Source of the DNA: JBAZUK01 sp041661445
Lineage (GTDB): Bacteria; Chlamydiota; Chlamydiia; Chlamydiales; SM23-39
Length of the DNA stretch: 64,000 nt
Direction of reading: 5' to 3'
Assembly (NCBI GenBank): GCA_041661445.1
Contig: JBAZUK010000001.1
Span: 620,001-684,000 of the forward strand
Shown here: one piece after another, positions 52,634 to 60,248 of the stretch
Layout of the letters: every line of letters starts with the position of its first letter
Numbering within the stretch: position 1 is the first letter of the stretch
Notes under the pieces: generated by a model
Told to the model about the DNA's origin: nothing
Database searches by the model: none
The model's input: the letters and a program-made list of their open reading frames with translations, nothing else
Program-made: the position numbers and the translations under genes

Positions 52634-53132
52634 AATTTTCTTTCTCTTAATTTTGAATATATTGTTGATTGGTTGTTCAAGAGAAGAAAGAAATATGCAT
52701 AAAAGAAATAATATTGAACAAAAACTATTACTTAAAACAACTAACCAGTTAGAGAAAGAAAAACAAGTAAAATTTTCTGGATTTGGTGGCAGTTCCGACA
52801 ATGGCTTGACAATGCTAAGTTTGAGTTTTGAGACAGACAAAGATTATGATATTCAGACTGGGAGAGAATTGATCGTTTATTGTGCGGAAGAGTTTTTAAA
52901 AAACATCAATTCTGATGAAAAAATCAGACCTTACTTAAAAAACTATCCTTTTGTTTCAAAAAATATTGAAGTTTCCGTTTATCCACAAAATAAAAATAAT
53001 TTAACCGATAAATTAGAAATTATATCTTTTTCTCATGGAAACATTCGTTATTATATTAGGGACGAGAATAAAAAATTAATAATAATTCATGCCGAAACTT
53101 ATGAGGAAGCATTAAAAAAATCTTCAAAATAA
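52623..53132 (+). CDS. Lipoprotein, tandem copy 4; candidate immunity protein
   Basis: A 169-residue paralogue, overlapping copy 3 by 11 bases. Lipobox LIGC followed by SREERNMHKRNNIEQKLL. Its variable region (VYPQNKNNLTDKLEIISF) is nearly that of copy 2. The C-terminus is shorter and different (EEALKKSSK): with no next gene to feed, the NIIQKQKKEKNEI end that carries the overlap start is gone. Ends nine bases before the convergent nifS stop. Confidence 0.75.
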   Translation: MKFKIFFLLILNILLIGCSREERNMHKRNNIEQKLLLKTTNQLEKEKQVKFSGFGGSSDNGLTMLSLSFETDKDYDIQTGRELIVYCAEEFLKNINSDEKIRPYLKNYPFVSKNIEVSVYPQNKNNLTDKLEIISFSHGNIRYYIRDENKKLIIIHAETYEEALKKSSK

Positions 53133-53141
53133 AAAAAGGTA

Positions 53142-54266
53142 TTATTTTTTAAGTCTCTGAACTAATTTAATGATGATCTTTATAGCTTCATCAATTTCCT
53201 CAATTGTTGTATTTCGGGAAAGTGAAAATCTAATAGATGATTTAACATCTTTAGGATCTATGCCAAGATTTAACAAAGCTCTTGATAATGTGGCGCTTCC
53301 TGAAGCGCAGGCCGAGCCATATGAAGCCATAACATTATTCTGGTCTAGAAGTATTAATAAATTCTCTGCATCAATTCCGGTAAAGCAAATATTGGACACA
53401 TTGCAAATTCTATTAACTGTTCCATTAATTTTTATTTCAGGAAATTGTGCTTTCAAAGAGGCTTCAAAATGATCTCTTAATTTTCTCATGTTTTCTGTCG
53501 CTTTTGGTAAATGATCATTCAACAGATCAACAGCTTTTGCAAAACCTAAAATTGCAGATAAGTTTTCAGTGCCGGGACGAATTTGGTTTTCCTGCGGGCC
53601 GCCAAATAAGATAGGAGACATTTTTATGTTTTTCTTTACATAACAAAGCCCGATTCCTTTTGGACCATGAATCTTATGGGAACTAAAAGCCATCGTAGTG
53701 ACGCCGTCCGGAATATTAAAAAGCTCTTTACCTAAAGCAGCGACGCCATCGATTGCTAAATATATCCCAAGCTGTTTTGCAAGAGCGGCAGTTTTTTCAA
53801 TATCAATTTTTAGGCCTGTTTCGGAATTAACGTAAGAAGTAACTATCAGTTTAGTGTTTTCCTTTATGCTGGATTTTATTTGGTTCTCATTTAAGACATT
53901 ATCAATCGTACTTTCCAGATAAGTTATTTCATGACCCTTTTTTTCAAGGTATTTTAAAGTGTTATAAACGCAGGCATGATCAGTTTTTGTTGCGATGATA
54001 TGACTTTTGGGTAGATTTTCAATAAGACCTCTAATCGCTAGATTTACTGCCTCGGTTCCTCCGGAGGTGAAAATTAAAGAATCTGCTTCAACTTTTAAAA
54101 ATTTTGCTATAATGCTTTTAGCTTCTAAAAGATTTTTTTTAGCCAGTCTTCCAAAAAAATGAGTGCTTGATGGATTGGCTGGATAAAAATCATCGCAAAT
54201 TATTTTTAGAACGTCTTTATCTATTATAGTTGTTGCATTATTGTCTAAATAAATCTTTTTATTCAT
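53142..54266 (-). CDS. Cysteine desulfurase (NifS/IscS-like)
   Basis: A 374-residue PLP enzyme that takes sulfur from cysteine for Fe-S clusters and other cofactors. PLP lysine in SSHKIHGPKG, the His-stack region in ATKTDHACVYNTL, and the active-site cysteine in ASYGSACASGSA. The cysteine loop is of the short-to-intermediate type. Overlaps the upstream PP2C gene by four bases. Order with PP2C matches CT258-CT259. Stop lies nine bases from the tail of the lipoprotein array. Confidence 0.94.
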   Translation of the reverse strand: MNKKIYLDNNATTIIDKDVLKIICDDFYPANPSSTHFFGRLAKKNLLEAKSIIAKFLKVEADSLIFTSGGTEAVNLAIRGLIENLPKSHIIATKTDHACVYNTLKYLEKKGHEITYLESTIDNVLNENQIKSSIKENTKLIVTSYVNSETGLKIDIEKTAALAKQLGIYLAIDGVAALGKELFNIPDGVTTMAFSSHKIHGPKGIGLCYVKKNIKMSPILFGGPQENQIRPGTENLSAILGFAKAVDLLNDHLPKATENMRKLRDHFEASLKAQFPEIKINGTVNRICNVSNICFTGIDAENLLILLDQNNVMASYGSACASGSATLSRALLNLGIDPKDVKSSIRFSLSRNTTIEEIDEAIKIIIKLVQRLKK

Positions 54267-54991
54267 ACTTTGATAATTTTAATAACTAAAGCAGTTATAT
54301 TATCACTACCTTTATTATTTTTCGCTTCATTAATTAAATTTTCACAAATTGCCTGAGAAGAAATGCTGCTTGAAAGGTTCTTTTTTAGAATATCATCATT
54401 TATGTTATCCGATAGTCCATCTGTACATAGTAAAAAAACATCACCGGAGCGATAACTTGTTTGTCCAATAGATGGTTCGACTTTGTCGTGAGTACCTATG
54501 GCTTTAGTAATTATATTTTTATAATTCTGAGGATTAAAAACTTTATTCTGGTCTTTTAACTTATTTATTAACGAATGATCTTTTGTGAGTTGTATCAAAT
54601 CTTTATTATTATAATGATAAATTCTGCTATCTCCTACATGGGCAAAAATTGCATTTACGTGATGTAAATATAGGCAGCATAAGGTAGTTCCCATACCAAA
54701 AAAATTATCATTAGTTTTACTTAAGTTGAATACGCGGTCATTAGCTTCTAGTATTGCAAGCCTTATATGTTCGATGATCTGTTCTATAGAGACGTCATGA
54801 TTTATTGATCTTGCGAGAAGGTTGCATAAATGATTTGTCGCTTCGTTTGCTGCCACATCTCCAGCTTTATGCCCACCCATTCCATCTGCAATGGAAAATA
54901 ATTTATGGCTTTCAAGGATCTTGAAAACATCTTCATTTTTTTTTCGGACATTTCCTATATCAGATATACCATAAGCTTCTATCTGCGCCAT
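54263..54991 (-). CDS. PP2C-family serine/threonine phosphatase
   Basis: A 242-residue PPM phosphatase. Metal-binding set intact: DIGNVRKKNED, IADGMGGHKAGD, LLCTDGLSDNI and the closing KGSDNITALVI. The chlamydial homologue (CT259, CppA) reverses Ser/Thr phosphorylation by Hanks-type kinases. Sits between a CPBP protease and nifS in a tight operon: directly adjacent to the former, four-base overlap with the latter. The kinase at 58.6-59.6 kb is probably not its partner, because that one looks host-directed. Confidence 0.94.
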   Translation of the reverse strand: MAQIEAYGISDIGNVRKKNEDVFKILESHKLFSIADGMGGHKAGDVAANEATNHLCNLLARSINHDVSIEQIIEHIRLAILEANDRVFNLSKTNDNFFGMGTTLCCLYLHHVNAIFAHVGDSRIYHYNNKDLIQLTKDHSLINKLKDQNKVFNPQNYKNIITKAIGTHDKVEPSIGQTSYRSGDVFLLCTDGLSDNINDDILKKNLSSSISSQAICENLINEAKNNKGSDNITALVIKIIKV

Positions 54992-55861
54992 TTATACTCC
55001 CTTAAAAAATATTATGTTTAATATGGTTATTGCATTGAATGAGGCATGCAAAAAAATATTGGAAATCAAAGATTTTTGTTTTTCATATAAAAATCCTAAA
55101 AAACATCCCAGAATAAAAATGGAGCCCAAGATAGTAACATTGGCAAGCTTTTGAAGAAGAGAAAAATGAAACAGAGCAAATATTGAACTTGTGAGAATTA
55201 TAGAAATTGCTGTGTTGAAATAGTTTTTTAGATAATTCTGTAAAACTCCTCTAAAAATAAATTCTTCTATTATAGGAGCCAGTATTACGATCATAATGAG
55301 AGCTAATATGAAATATGTTGGATAAGGCATTGCAGACTTAATAAAATTAATTGCTAACTGGTCCGGCAGAATTTCTGTTTTGAATACAACTAGAACAAAG
55401 ATAGAAAGCAGAGAAGAAGCTAATGATACTATCGGGTAAATAATTGTCCAGCTAATGATTCCAATAAAGATATCATAACTGACAGAGCAGCTATTGGGAG
55501 ATTTAATTTTAAATATCTGTTTTGTTGTCTTAAAATTTTCTTTAACACAAAAAAGAACTAAAAGAAATAGAAGGAACAGGTCTAGAAATAAGTTAGAGTA
55601 AATAGCAAAGGGGATGGGGTCTATGTGGATTTTAAAGTATTTAATAAATATAAATATTGCTGAAGATATTCCAAATCTATCGAATAGATAAATAAAAAAT
55701 ACCACTGAAAAATATATAATGCCGACTTTGGAGCTTTCTTTGATGTTGATTTTAAAAAAACCTTTAAAAAAAGCAATGCTAGAAGTTGCTAGCATTGCTA
55801 ATAAAAAAAATAGAGCAATCTTAATTTCCTGAGATAATAAACCTCGTTGAATTTCGATCAT
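54992..55861 (-). CDS. CPBP-family intramembrane metalloprotease
   Basis: A 289-residue protein of about eight membrane helices with the CAAX/Abi (CPBP) motifs: EEFIFRGVLQNYL (Glu-Glu...Arg), FALFHFSLLQ and FLHASFNA. Members cleave prenylated or other membrane proteins; in bacteria roles range from bacteriocin immunity to peptide processing. The substrate here is unknown. Starts at the base where the upstream lipoprotein ends, so these two are coupled, and continues straight into the PP2C gene. Confidence 0.85.
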   Translation of the reverse strand: MIEIQRGLLSQEIKIALFFLLAMLATSSIAFFKGFFKINIKESSKVGIIYFSVVFFIYLFDRFGISSAIFIFIKYFKIHIDPIPFAIYSNLFLDLFLLFLLVLFCVKENFKTTKQIFKIKSPNSCSVSYDIFIGIISWTIIYPIVSLASSLLSIFVLVVFKTEILPDQLAINFIKSAMPYPTYFILALIMIVILAPIIEEFIFRGVLQNYLKNYFNTAISIILTSSIFALFHFSLLQKLANVTILGSIFILGCFLGFLYEKQKSLISNIFLHASFNAITILNIIFFKGV

Positions 55862-56487
55862 TAACGACTCTTTGCAAGGGCAATATACTCTGAAATTCTT
55901 TTTGCAACGTCATTGGCTAGCTGATTATGAGCCATTCCCATTCTTGAATTAACATATTCATCGGTTCCCCAAACAGTGTTTTGATAATCGGTCTTTATTG
56001 CGCCTTTGGCAATGTAATAATTATCATCTATGCATTCTTGTAAAATGATTTTAGGTTCTTTTGCTCTTACATCAACAACTCTTATTCTCATTGTCATTTC
56101 AAGGTTTGTAGCATTATCATTTTTTTCTTCATCATGTTTGATTAACTCCAGGAAAACTAAAAACTCGCTATTTTCAAATCTGTCTTTCATCCAGTTAATG
56201 TTGATATCAAAAGGATTGTCTGAATTTGTTAGAGATGAATCAACTGCTTCTGCTGAAGATAGGTAGAAATTTTTATTTGAAGCGAGATTGTTTTTGATCA
56301 ATTGGGTAAATTCTTCTGACAAACTCCAAGGAACGTCATAAGATGTTGAATCCATAACAGAACTTACTGAAACATTTGCTCTGGATCTACCGTCGTCATA
56401 GAACCTAGAAACCTGCTGATTTGCTGTATCATTGCTGCATGACACACAAGCTATAAGTACAAAAAAAGCTGAAATTAAATAACGCAT
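55861..56487 (-). CDS. Lipoprotein, unknown (possible LpoB-like penicillin-binding-protein activator fold)
   Basis: A 208-residue lipoprotein: signal peptide with lipobox CVSC (YLISAFFVLIACVSC). The mature domain (SRANVSVSSVMDSTSYDVPW...LSEEFTQLIKNNL...) has the alternating strand/helix layout of small periplasmic domains related to TolB-N/LpoB. That fold call is uncertain. First gene of the leftward operon lipoprotein-CPBP-PP2C-nifS. It faces a 309-base divergent gap (56488-56796) that holds two promoters' worth of AT-rich DNA and no gene. Confidence 0.7.
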   Translation of the reverse strand: MRYLISAFFVLIACVSCSNDTANQQVSRFYDDGRSRANVSVSSVMDSTSYDVPWSLSEEFTQLIKNNLASNKNFYLSSAEAVDSSLTNSDNPFDININWMKDRFENSEFLVFLELIKHDEEKNDNATNLEMTMRIRVVDVRAKEPKIILQECIDDNYYIAKGAIKTDYQNTVWGTDEYVNSRMGMAHNQLANDVAKRISEYIALAKSR

Positions 56488-56796
56488 GATTTTCTTCTCC
56501 GAAAATTTTAATAATACTAATTTAAATATTATCAGATGTTTTTTATTCTTTGCTAGTCTATTTTTTTATGAAGTTTATATGATGTTTTTTTAGATCGAAT
56601 TTCTTATAAATGAATAAAAAAAATTATTAATTATATTCTGTTATTGTTTTTTATCGGTTTAATTTAAGAATTAATATTTATAGTTTTGCTGTTTGAGAAA
56701 AACTAATAGTTACAGACTAGAGAATTTGATATAGAAATAATCAAAATCCTCATATAATGCTTTTTACAAATTTTAAGATTAAAAAGAGGTTTTATT
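56488..56796. other. 309-base divergent intergenic region
   Basis: Between the lipoprotein (leftward) and the SPFH gene (rightward). A perfect TATAAT at 56753-56758 likely serves the SPFH gene, but no good -35 is found at 16-18 bases. Otherwise nothing is recognised. Confidence 0.5.
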
Positions 56797-57663
56797 ATGT
56801 ATTTTGTATGGCTTTTCATAAGCGCTGTAATTTTCTTAGGCTTTCTAGGAATCAGAATAGTCCGTCCTACTCATCGAGGGTTGGTGGAAAGATTTGGTAA
56901 ATATAAAAAATTTGCCGAGCCGGGGTTGAATTGGATTATTCCATTAGGAATAGAGCGAATTTTCATAGTTAATGTAACTGAGCAGATGGTTGATGCCGAG
57001 CCGCAAGAAATTATTACCAATGACAACTTAAATGCTAAAGTAGACGCTCAAGTTTATTTCAAAGTGAAGATTGATGAACAAAGTGTTAAAAAATCCCAGT
57101 ACAATGTTAATAACTATAGATTGCAAATAATAAGTTTGGCTAGGACAACTTTGAGAAACATAATAGGAACTCTTACTTTAAGGTCTGCCAATAGTGAAAG
57201 AGGTAAGATCAATTATGAGTTTCACAAGACCATAATGGAAGAGGCTAGCAATTGGGGGATTGAAATAGTTAGAACCGAATTGAAAGAAATCGATCCGCCT
57301 AGGGATGTTCAGGAAACAATGAACAAAGTGGTAAAAGCGGAAAACGAAAAAATTGCAGCAATAGATTTTGCGACTGCAACAGAAACTGCCGCTGATGGTC
57401 AGAAAAGGGCCGAGATTAAAAAAGCTGAAGGTATTAAGCAGGCAAGAATTTTGGAAGCAGAAGGGGAAGCTGAAGCAATTAAATTAGTGAACGAAGCTGC
57501 AGATACTTATTTTGTCGGTAACGCTCAAATTTTACGCAAGCTGGAAAGCGTAGAAAATGCTTTGGCCAATAACACAAAAGTAGTAATTCCATCCGAAACA
57601 GAGTTAGTAAATGTAATTGGTGAACTAGCGGGAGTAATGCCAATTAAGAAAGAGAAAAAATAA
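56797..57663 (+). CDS. SPFH/band-7 membrane protein (stomatin/QmcA-like)
   Basis: A 288-residue protein: one N-terminal membrane helix (about 1-20, FVWLFISAVIFLGFLGI), the SPFH domain (RPTHRGLVERFGKYKKFAEPGLNWIIP; through GIEIVRTELKEIDPP) and an Ala/Glu/Lys-rich coiled coil (KRAEIKKAEGIKQARILEAEGEA). These proteins form ring-shaped membrane microdomains that often regulate FtsH or other proteases. No NfeD partner is adjacent. AAAGAGGT precedes the ATG, and a terminator follows. Confidence 0.92.
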   Translation: MYFVWLFISAVIFLGFLGIRIVRPTHRGLVERFGKYKKFAEPGLNWIIPLGIERIFIVNVTEQMVDAEPQEIITNDNLNAKVDAQVYFKVKIDEQSVKKSQYNVNNYRLQIISLARTTLRNIIGTLTLRSANSERGKINYEFHKTIMEEASNWGIEIVRTELKEIDPPRDVQETMNKVVKAENEKIAAIDFATATETAADGQKRAEIKKAEGIKQARILEAEGEAEAIKLVNEAADTYFVGNAQILRKLESVENALANNTKVVIPSETELVNVIGELAGVMPIKKEKK

Positions 57664-57673
57664 TTAGAATGAT

Positions 57674-57724
57674 TGCCCAAGGTTTGATAGATTTTTTTCA
57701 AACTTTGGGCATTTTTGTTTTTTC
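57674..57724 (+). terminator. Terminator after the SPFH gene
   Basis: Fourteen-base stem TGCCCAAGGTTTGA (57674-57687) with TCAAACTTTGGGCA (57698-57711), one G-T wobble, ten-base loop, followed by TTTTTGTTTTTT. Confidence 0.9.
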
Positions 57725-57882
57725 TGAATATTCCAAAATAAAGATCATTTTTTCTAAAAAATTAAAAAGCTCAAAAAAGTTATCAATTCTTAATTTGGTT
57801 TGAAAACAAATACCTTGAAAACAAAAGGATTTTTAAGTAAAATTAATTATAGTCGGGGTAAAAAATCATACAAAAAAATTAT

Positions 57883-57911
57883 TTGTCGCTAAAATTACGT
57901 TATGATAATAT
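57883..57911 (+). promoter_or_regulatory. Promoter for slc1
   Basis: TTGTCG (57883-57888), 17-base spacer, TAATAT (57906-57911), then a leader with a strong GGGAGGA ribosome-binding site (57938-57944) before the ATG at 57952. Confidence 0.5.
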
Positions 57912-57951
57912 GATTACCTTAAAAAAAAGTAATTGTTCGGGAGGATAATTC

Positions 57952-58467
57952 ATGTCTTTTGAAAACGCAAAAGCTAACCTAAAAGAATTTTCTAAGGAAT
58001 TGAATCTTGAAGGCTTGGGCTTTGATGAAAATAATACTTGCATATTAGGAATTGATAATACTTTTTCTTTGCATTTAACTTATGAACCTAATTCTGATAG
58101 ATTGTATTTATATTCTCCTTTGCTAGACGGGTTACCAAAAGAAGATAAGATTAAATTAAAGTTATACGAAAGATTATTAGAAGGATCAATGCTAGGCGGG
58201 CAAATGGCTGGCGGCGGAGCCGGAGTTGCTGTTAAAGAAGAACTTATCCTGATGCATTGCGTATTAGACATGGGTCTAGGAGTAGATGCTTCTGCTTTAA
58301 GAAGATTCGCTCCTCTTTTTGTTGAAACAGTAGAGAAGTGGAGAAAAATAGTAAATGATGTTTGTGAAGGAAAAGAGCCTGAACCGTTTACACTGCCTAC
58401 TCCTCAAGGAAAAAAACCACCTGAGATGCACACTCCTGGTGGACCAGAAGGTTATGTAAGAGTTTAA
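57952..58467 (+). CDS. slc1: Type III secretion chaperone Slc1 (CesT family)
   Basis: A 171-residue cytoplasmic chaperone that dimerises and delivers early effectors to the type III export machine. In the Chlamydia homologue CT043/Slc1, known clients include TARP. The match is extensive by memory: AKANLKEFSKELNL, DENNTCILGIDNTFSLHLTY, SDRLYLYSPLLDGLP, LLEGSMLGGQMAGGGAGVA and ILMHCVLDM. The C-terminus is Pro/Gly-rich and more variable. A strong GGAGG ribosome-binding site precedes the ATG. Its own promoter and terminator make it a single-gene unit. In Chlamydia it adjoins ssb-pepA; here those are 27 kb away. A kinase that may be an effector lies convergently beside it. Confidence 0.93.
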   Translation: MSFENAKANLKEFSKELNLEGLGFDENNTCILGIDNTFSLHLTYEPNSDRLYLYSPLLDGLPKEDKIKLKLYERLLEGSMLGGQMAGGGAGVAVKEELILMHCVLDMGLGVDASALRRFAPLFVETVEKWRKIVNDVCEGKEPEPFTLPTPQGKKPPEMHTPGGPEGYVRV

Positions 58468-58480
58468 TATAATCCAAAAT

Positions 58481-58520
58481 AAAAAAGAGGAATTTAAAAA
58501 TTTCTCTTTTTTGTTTTTTT
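58481..58520 (+). terminator. Terminator after slc1
   Basis: Fifteen-base stem AAAAAAGAGGAATTT (58481-58495) with AAATTTCTCTTTTTT (58498-58512), one G-T wobble and a two-base gap as loop (so the real loop is larger), then GTTTTTTT. Confidence 0.8.
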
Positions 58521-58612
58521 AGTCCAATAAAAACAAGTATTCAAAATATCATTAGTTCAATAATCAAAGTTTTTAGATGTTAGAAATTTACAACAATTTG
58601 TTGTTTTTTTGC

Positions 58613-59647
58613 TTAGTAAACCCGTTCATTGAAAAAGCTATGAGATAATAATGCTTCTTGAGGTGTGATTCTATCTGTATAGGTGATCATTTTATTGATC
58701 AGATCTAAAAGATTTTCAGCATTTCTTTTGTTTTTCCAATTTGTTTCTTGATCTGATTTTTCTTTGAACATCTGATCTAAATCATTAGTAGGAAGAAATG
58801 ATCTATAAGAAGATGGTAGTTCTTTAAATTCGGGAAGTTCGGCAAAACGGCTGTTTAAAAAGAAACCCGGAGGAGGCGCTCCTAACTTATCGACAATAGT
58901 ATTCATTAATGTAATAGGGTTTTCATCACGAGATGGGAAAAGAGCTTTCCCGGTATATAGTTCAAATAAAAAACATCCTAAGGACCACATGTCGATCGCA
59001 CAAGTGTAATTTTTTACTTGAATGACTGCTTCAGGGGCTCTATACCAACTAGTTGTTATCAAGCAGGATTTATGAGAGTTCAGGATGAACAACGATGATC
59101 CAAAATCAATTAATGTAACATTTTTTCCATCAAAACAAATGTTTTTCCCATTAATATCTCCATGAATTATTCCATGTTCTTCCAAGGCTTTAAGAGTTTC
59201 TAGAAGAGATTTAGCAATTTTTTCAATGTCATCTATTGATAATTTTCCTATCTGCGATCTTAAATCTGGACCATAATATGGTGTGATTATGAATGCCATC
59301 TGCTGATCTTGAGATGGGTCGCTATATAATACTTTTGGTGTGTTTGGAATTTCTTGTATTTCAAAATTCCAATAAAGCTCATTTAGCTGGCTTTCATCAG
59401 AACTAACTCCTTGAAAAGGTATAAAAAATTTTATAGCAAGTTCAATTTTTTTTGCAGATTTTCTTGCAGATTCTGCTAGGTCAGTATCAGAACCAAGAGC
59501 TTTATAAACCTTTCCAAAGGCACCTTTTCCAATGGACACAAGAGATTTCTTTTTTAAATATAGGATAGTTTGTGTTTCTTTATCTGCGGTTGCTGATAAA
59601 GCTTCTGATCTATTATTTGTTGATATTGTTGAAATTAACGATCCCAT
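58613..59647 (-). CDS. Eukaryote-like protein kinase (CMGC-type features), candidate secreted effector
   Basis: A 344-residue kinase with all catalytic residues: glycine loop GKGAFGKVY (40-48), ATP lysine Lys73 in LAIKFF, catalytic loop HGDINGKN (Asp164, Asn169; HGD replaces HRD), and DFG Asp181. Activation segment and beyond read like eukaryotic CMGC kinases (TSWYRAPEAVIQ; AIDMWSLGCFLFELYTGKALF; KLGAPPPGF). There is no PASTA, membrane or other bacterial-kinase domain, unlike chlamydial PknD/Pkn1/Pkn5. The N-terminus MGSLISTIS fits the N-myristoylation consensus, and the first 30 residues are Ser/Thr-rich, as in type III signals. Inference: injected, host-myristoylated kinase acquired from a eukaryote. 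Confidence 0.85.
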   Translation of the reverse strand: MGSLISTISTNNRSEALSATADKETQTILYLKKKSLVSIGKGAFGKVYKALGSDTDLAESARKSAKKIELAIKFFIPFQGVSSDESQLNELYWNFEIQEIPNTPKVLYSDPSQDQQMAFIITPYYGPDLRSQIGKLSIDDIEKIAKSLLETLKALEEHGIIHGDINGKNICFDGKNVTLIDFGSSLFILNSHKSCLITTSWYRAPEAVIQVKNYTCAIDMWSLGCFLFELYTGKALFPSRDENPITLMNTIVDKLGAPPPGFFLNSRFAELPEFKELPSSYRSFLPTNDLDQMFKEKSDQETNWKNKRNAENLLDLINKMITYTDRITPQEALLSHSFFNERVY

Positions 59648-59768
59648 AAATATGGTAAATTTTTATTTTGTTCATAACTATTTAATATATTATAAACAAA
59701 ACGAGATTTTTTTGTTGTATGTTTTTGTGAATAAAGCTTTTATGTTAAATTAAAATTTTAATTTAATA

Positions 59769-60248
59769 TTAATTGTCCACAGAAGCTATTTCATCGGGTT
59801 CATAAACAGGAAAAGCATCAAAGCCTTCTTCTCTGATAGCAAAGATAAGTTTTGCAACTGGATCCCAGGAAGCGTTTTTATCAATATGCAAAAGCACTTG
59901 AGTTTGAGCCTTGTTCTTGGGTAAAAGACCGATGTTGTACTGATAATTTAATTCTTTCTTTATTCTTTGCAGACTTTCTATTGGGTAAGTTTGAATTTCT
60001 GTAACCCACTTATATTCCCCATTATTAGTTATGCATAAATTAATCTGATGAAATTCATCGGTTTTTTTTATCGGGCAGGCACCTTCTTCTGTTTTAAGAT
60101 GGACTAGATTTAATTTAGTATCATATAAAGAAGCCCTGGATATGGCAAGAGTTGCAAAAAAAGCAAGCATCAAAAAGAAGAAATCTATCATTGAAGCAAA
60201 ATTAAAAGAGGGTTTTGATTTTAAGTGCTCATCAGGTATGAAACTCAT
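59769..60248 (-). CDS. exbD: ExbD/TolR-family proton-channel subunit
   Basis: A 159-residue bitopic protein: cytoplasmic N-terminus, one membrane helix carrying the conserved proton-path aspartate (SMIDFFFLMLAFFATLA), and a periplasmic domain (LHIDKNASWDPVAKLIFAI). The ATG at 60248 is used; it overlaps the exbB stop by four bases (ATGA) and begins at MSFIPDEH. With ExbB it turns proton flow into work on the outer membrane through TonB or TolA; neither is in this window. Confidence 0.92.
   Translation of the reverse strand: MSFIPDEHLKSKPSFNFASMIDFFFLMLAFFATLAISRASLYDTKLNLVHLKTEEGACPIKKTDEFHQINLCITNNGEYKWVTEIQTYPIESLQRIKKELNYQYNIGLLPKNKAQTQVLLHIDKNASWDPVAKLIFAIREEGFDAFPVYEPDEIASVDN

Larger units (their letters stand above)
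51042..53132 (+). repeat. Four-copy tandem gene array, about 525-base units
   Basis: Gene starts are spaced 529, 523 and 529 bases. Long stretches are nearly identical between copies 2-4 (for example the 100 bases around AAATTTTCTGGATTTGGTGGCAG). Three identical 11-base stop/start overlaps join the four genes. The pattern is unequal recombination or tandem duplication, with copy 1 the most divergent in its first half. Confidence 0.9.

Noticed and set aside
51501..52840. Three 95-residue minus-strand open frames in the lipoprotein array (51501-51788, 52024-52311, 52553-52840)
   Set aside because: They are antisense shadows of the conserved part of the tandem lipoprotein genes and are alike only because the genes are. 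They have no ribosome-binding sites and reverse-complement composition.
53123..53149. Hairpin between the last lipoprotein gene and nifS
   Set aside because: Only AAAATAA/TTATTTT pairs; not convincing as a terminator though the genes converge here.
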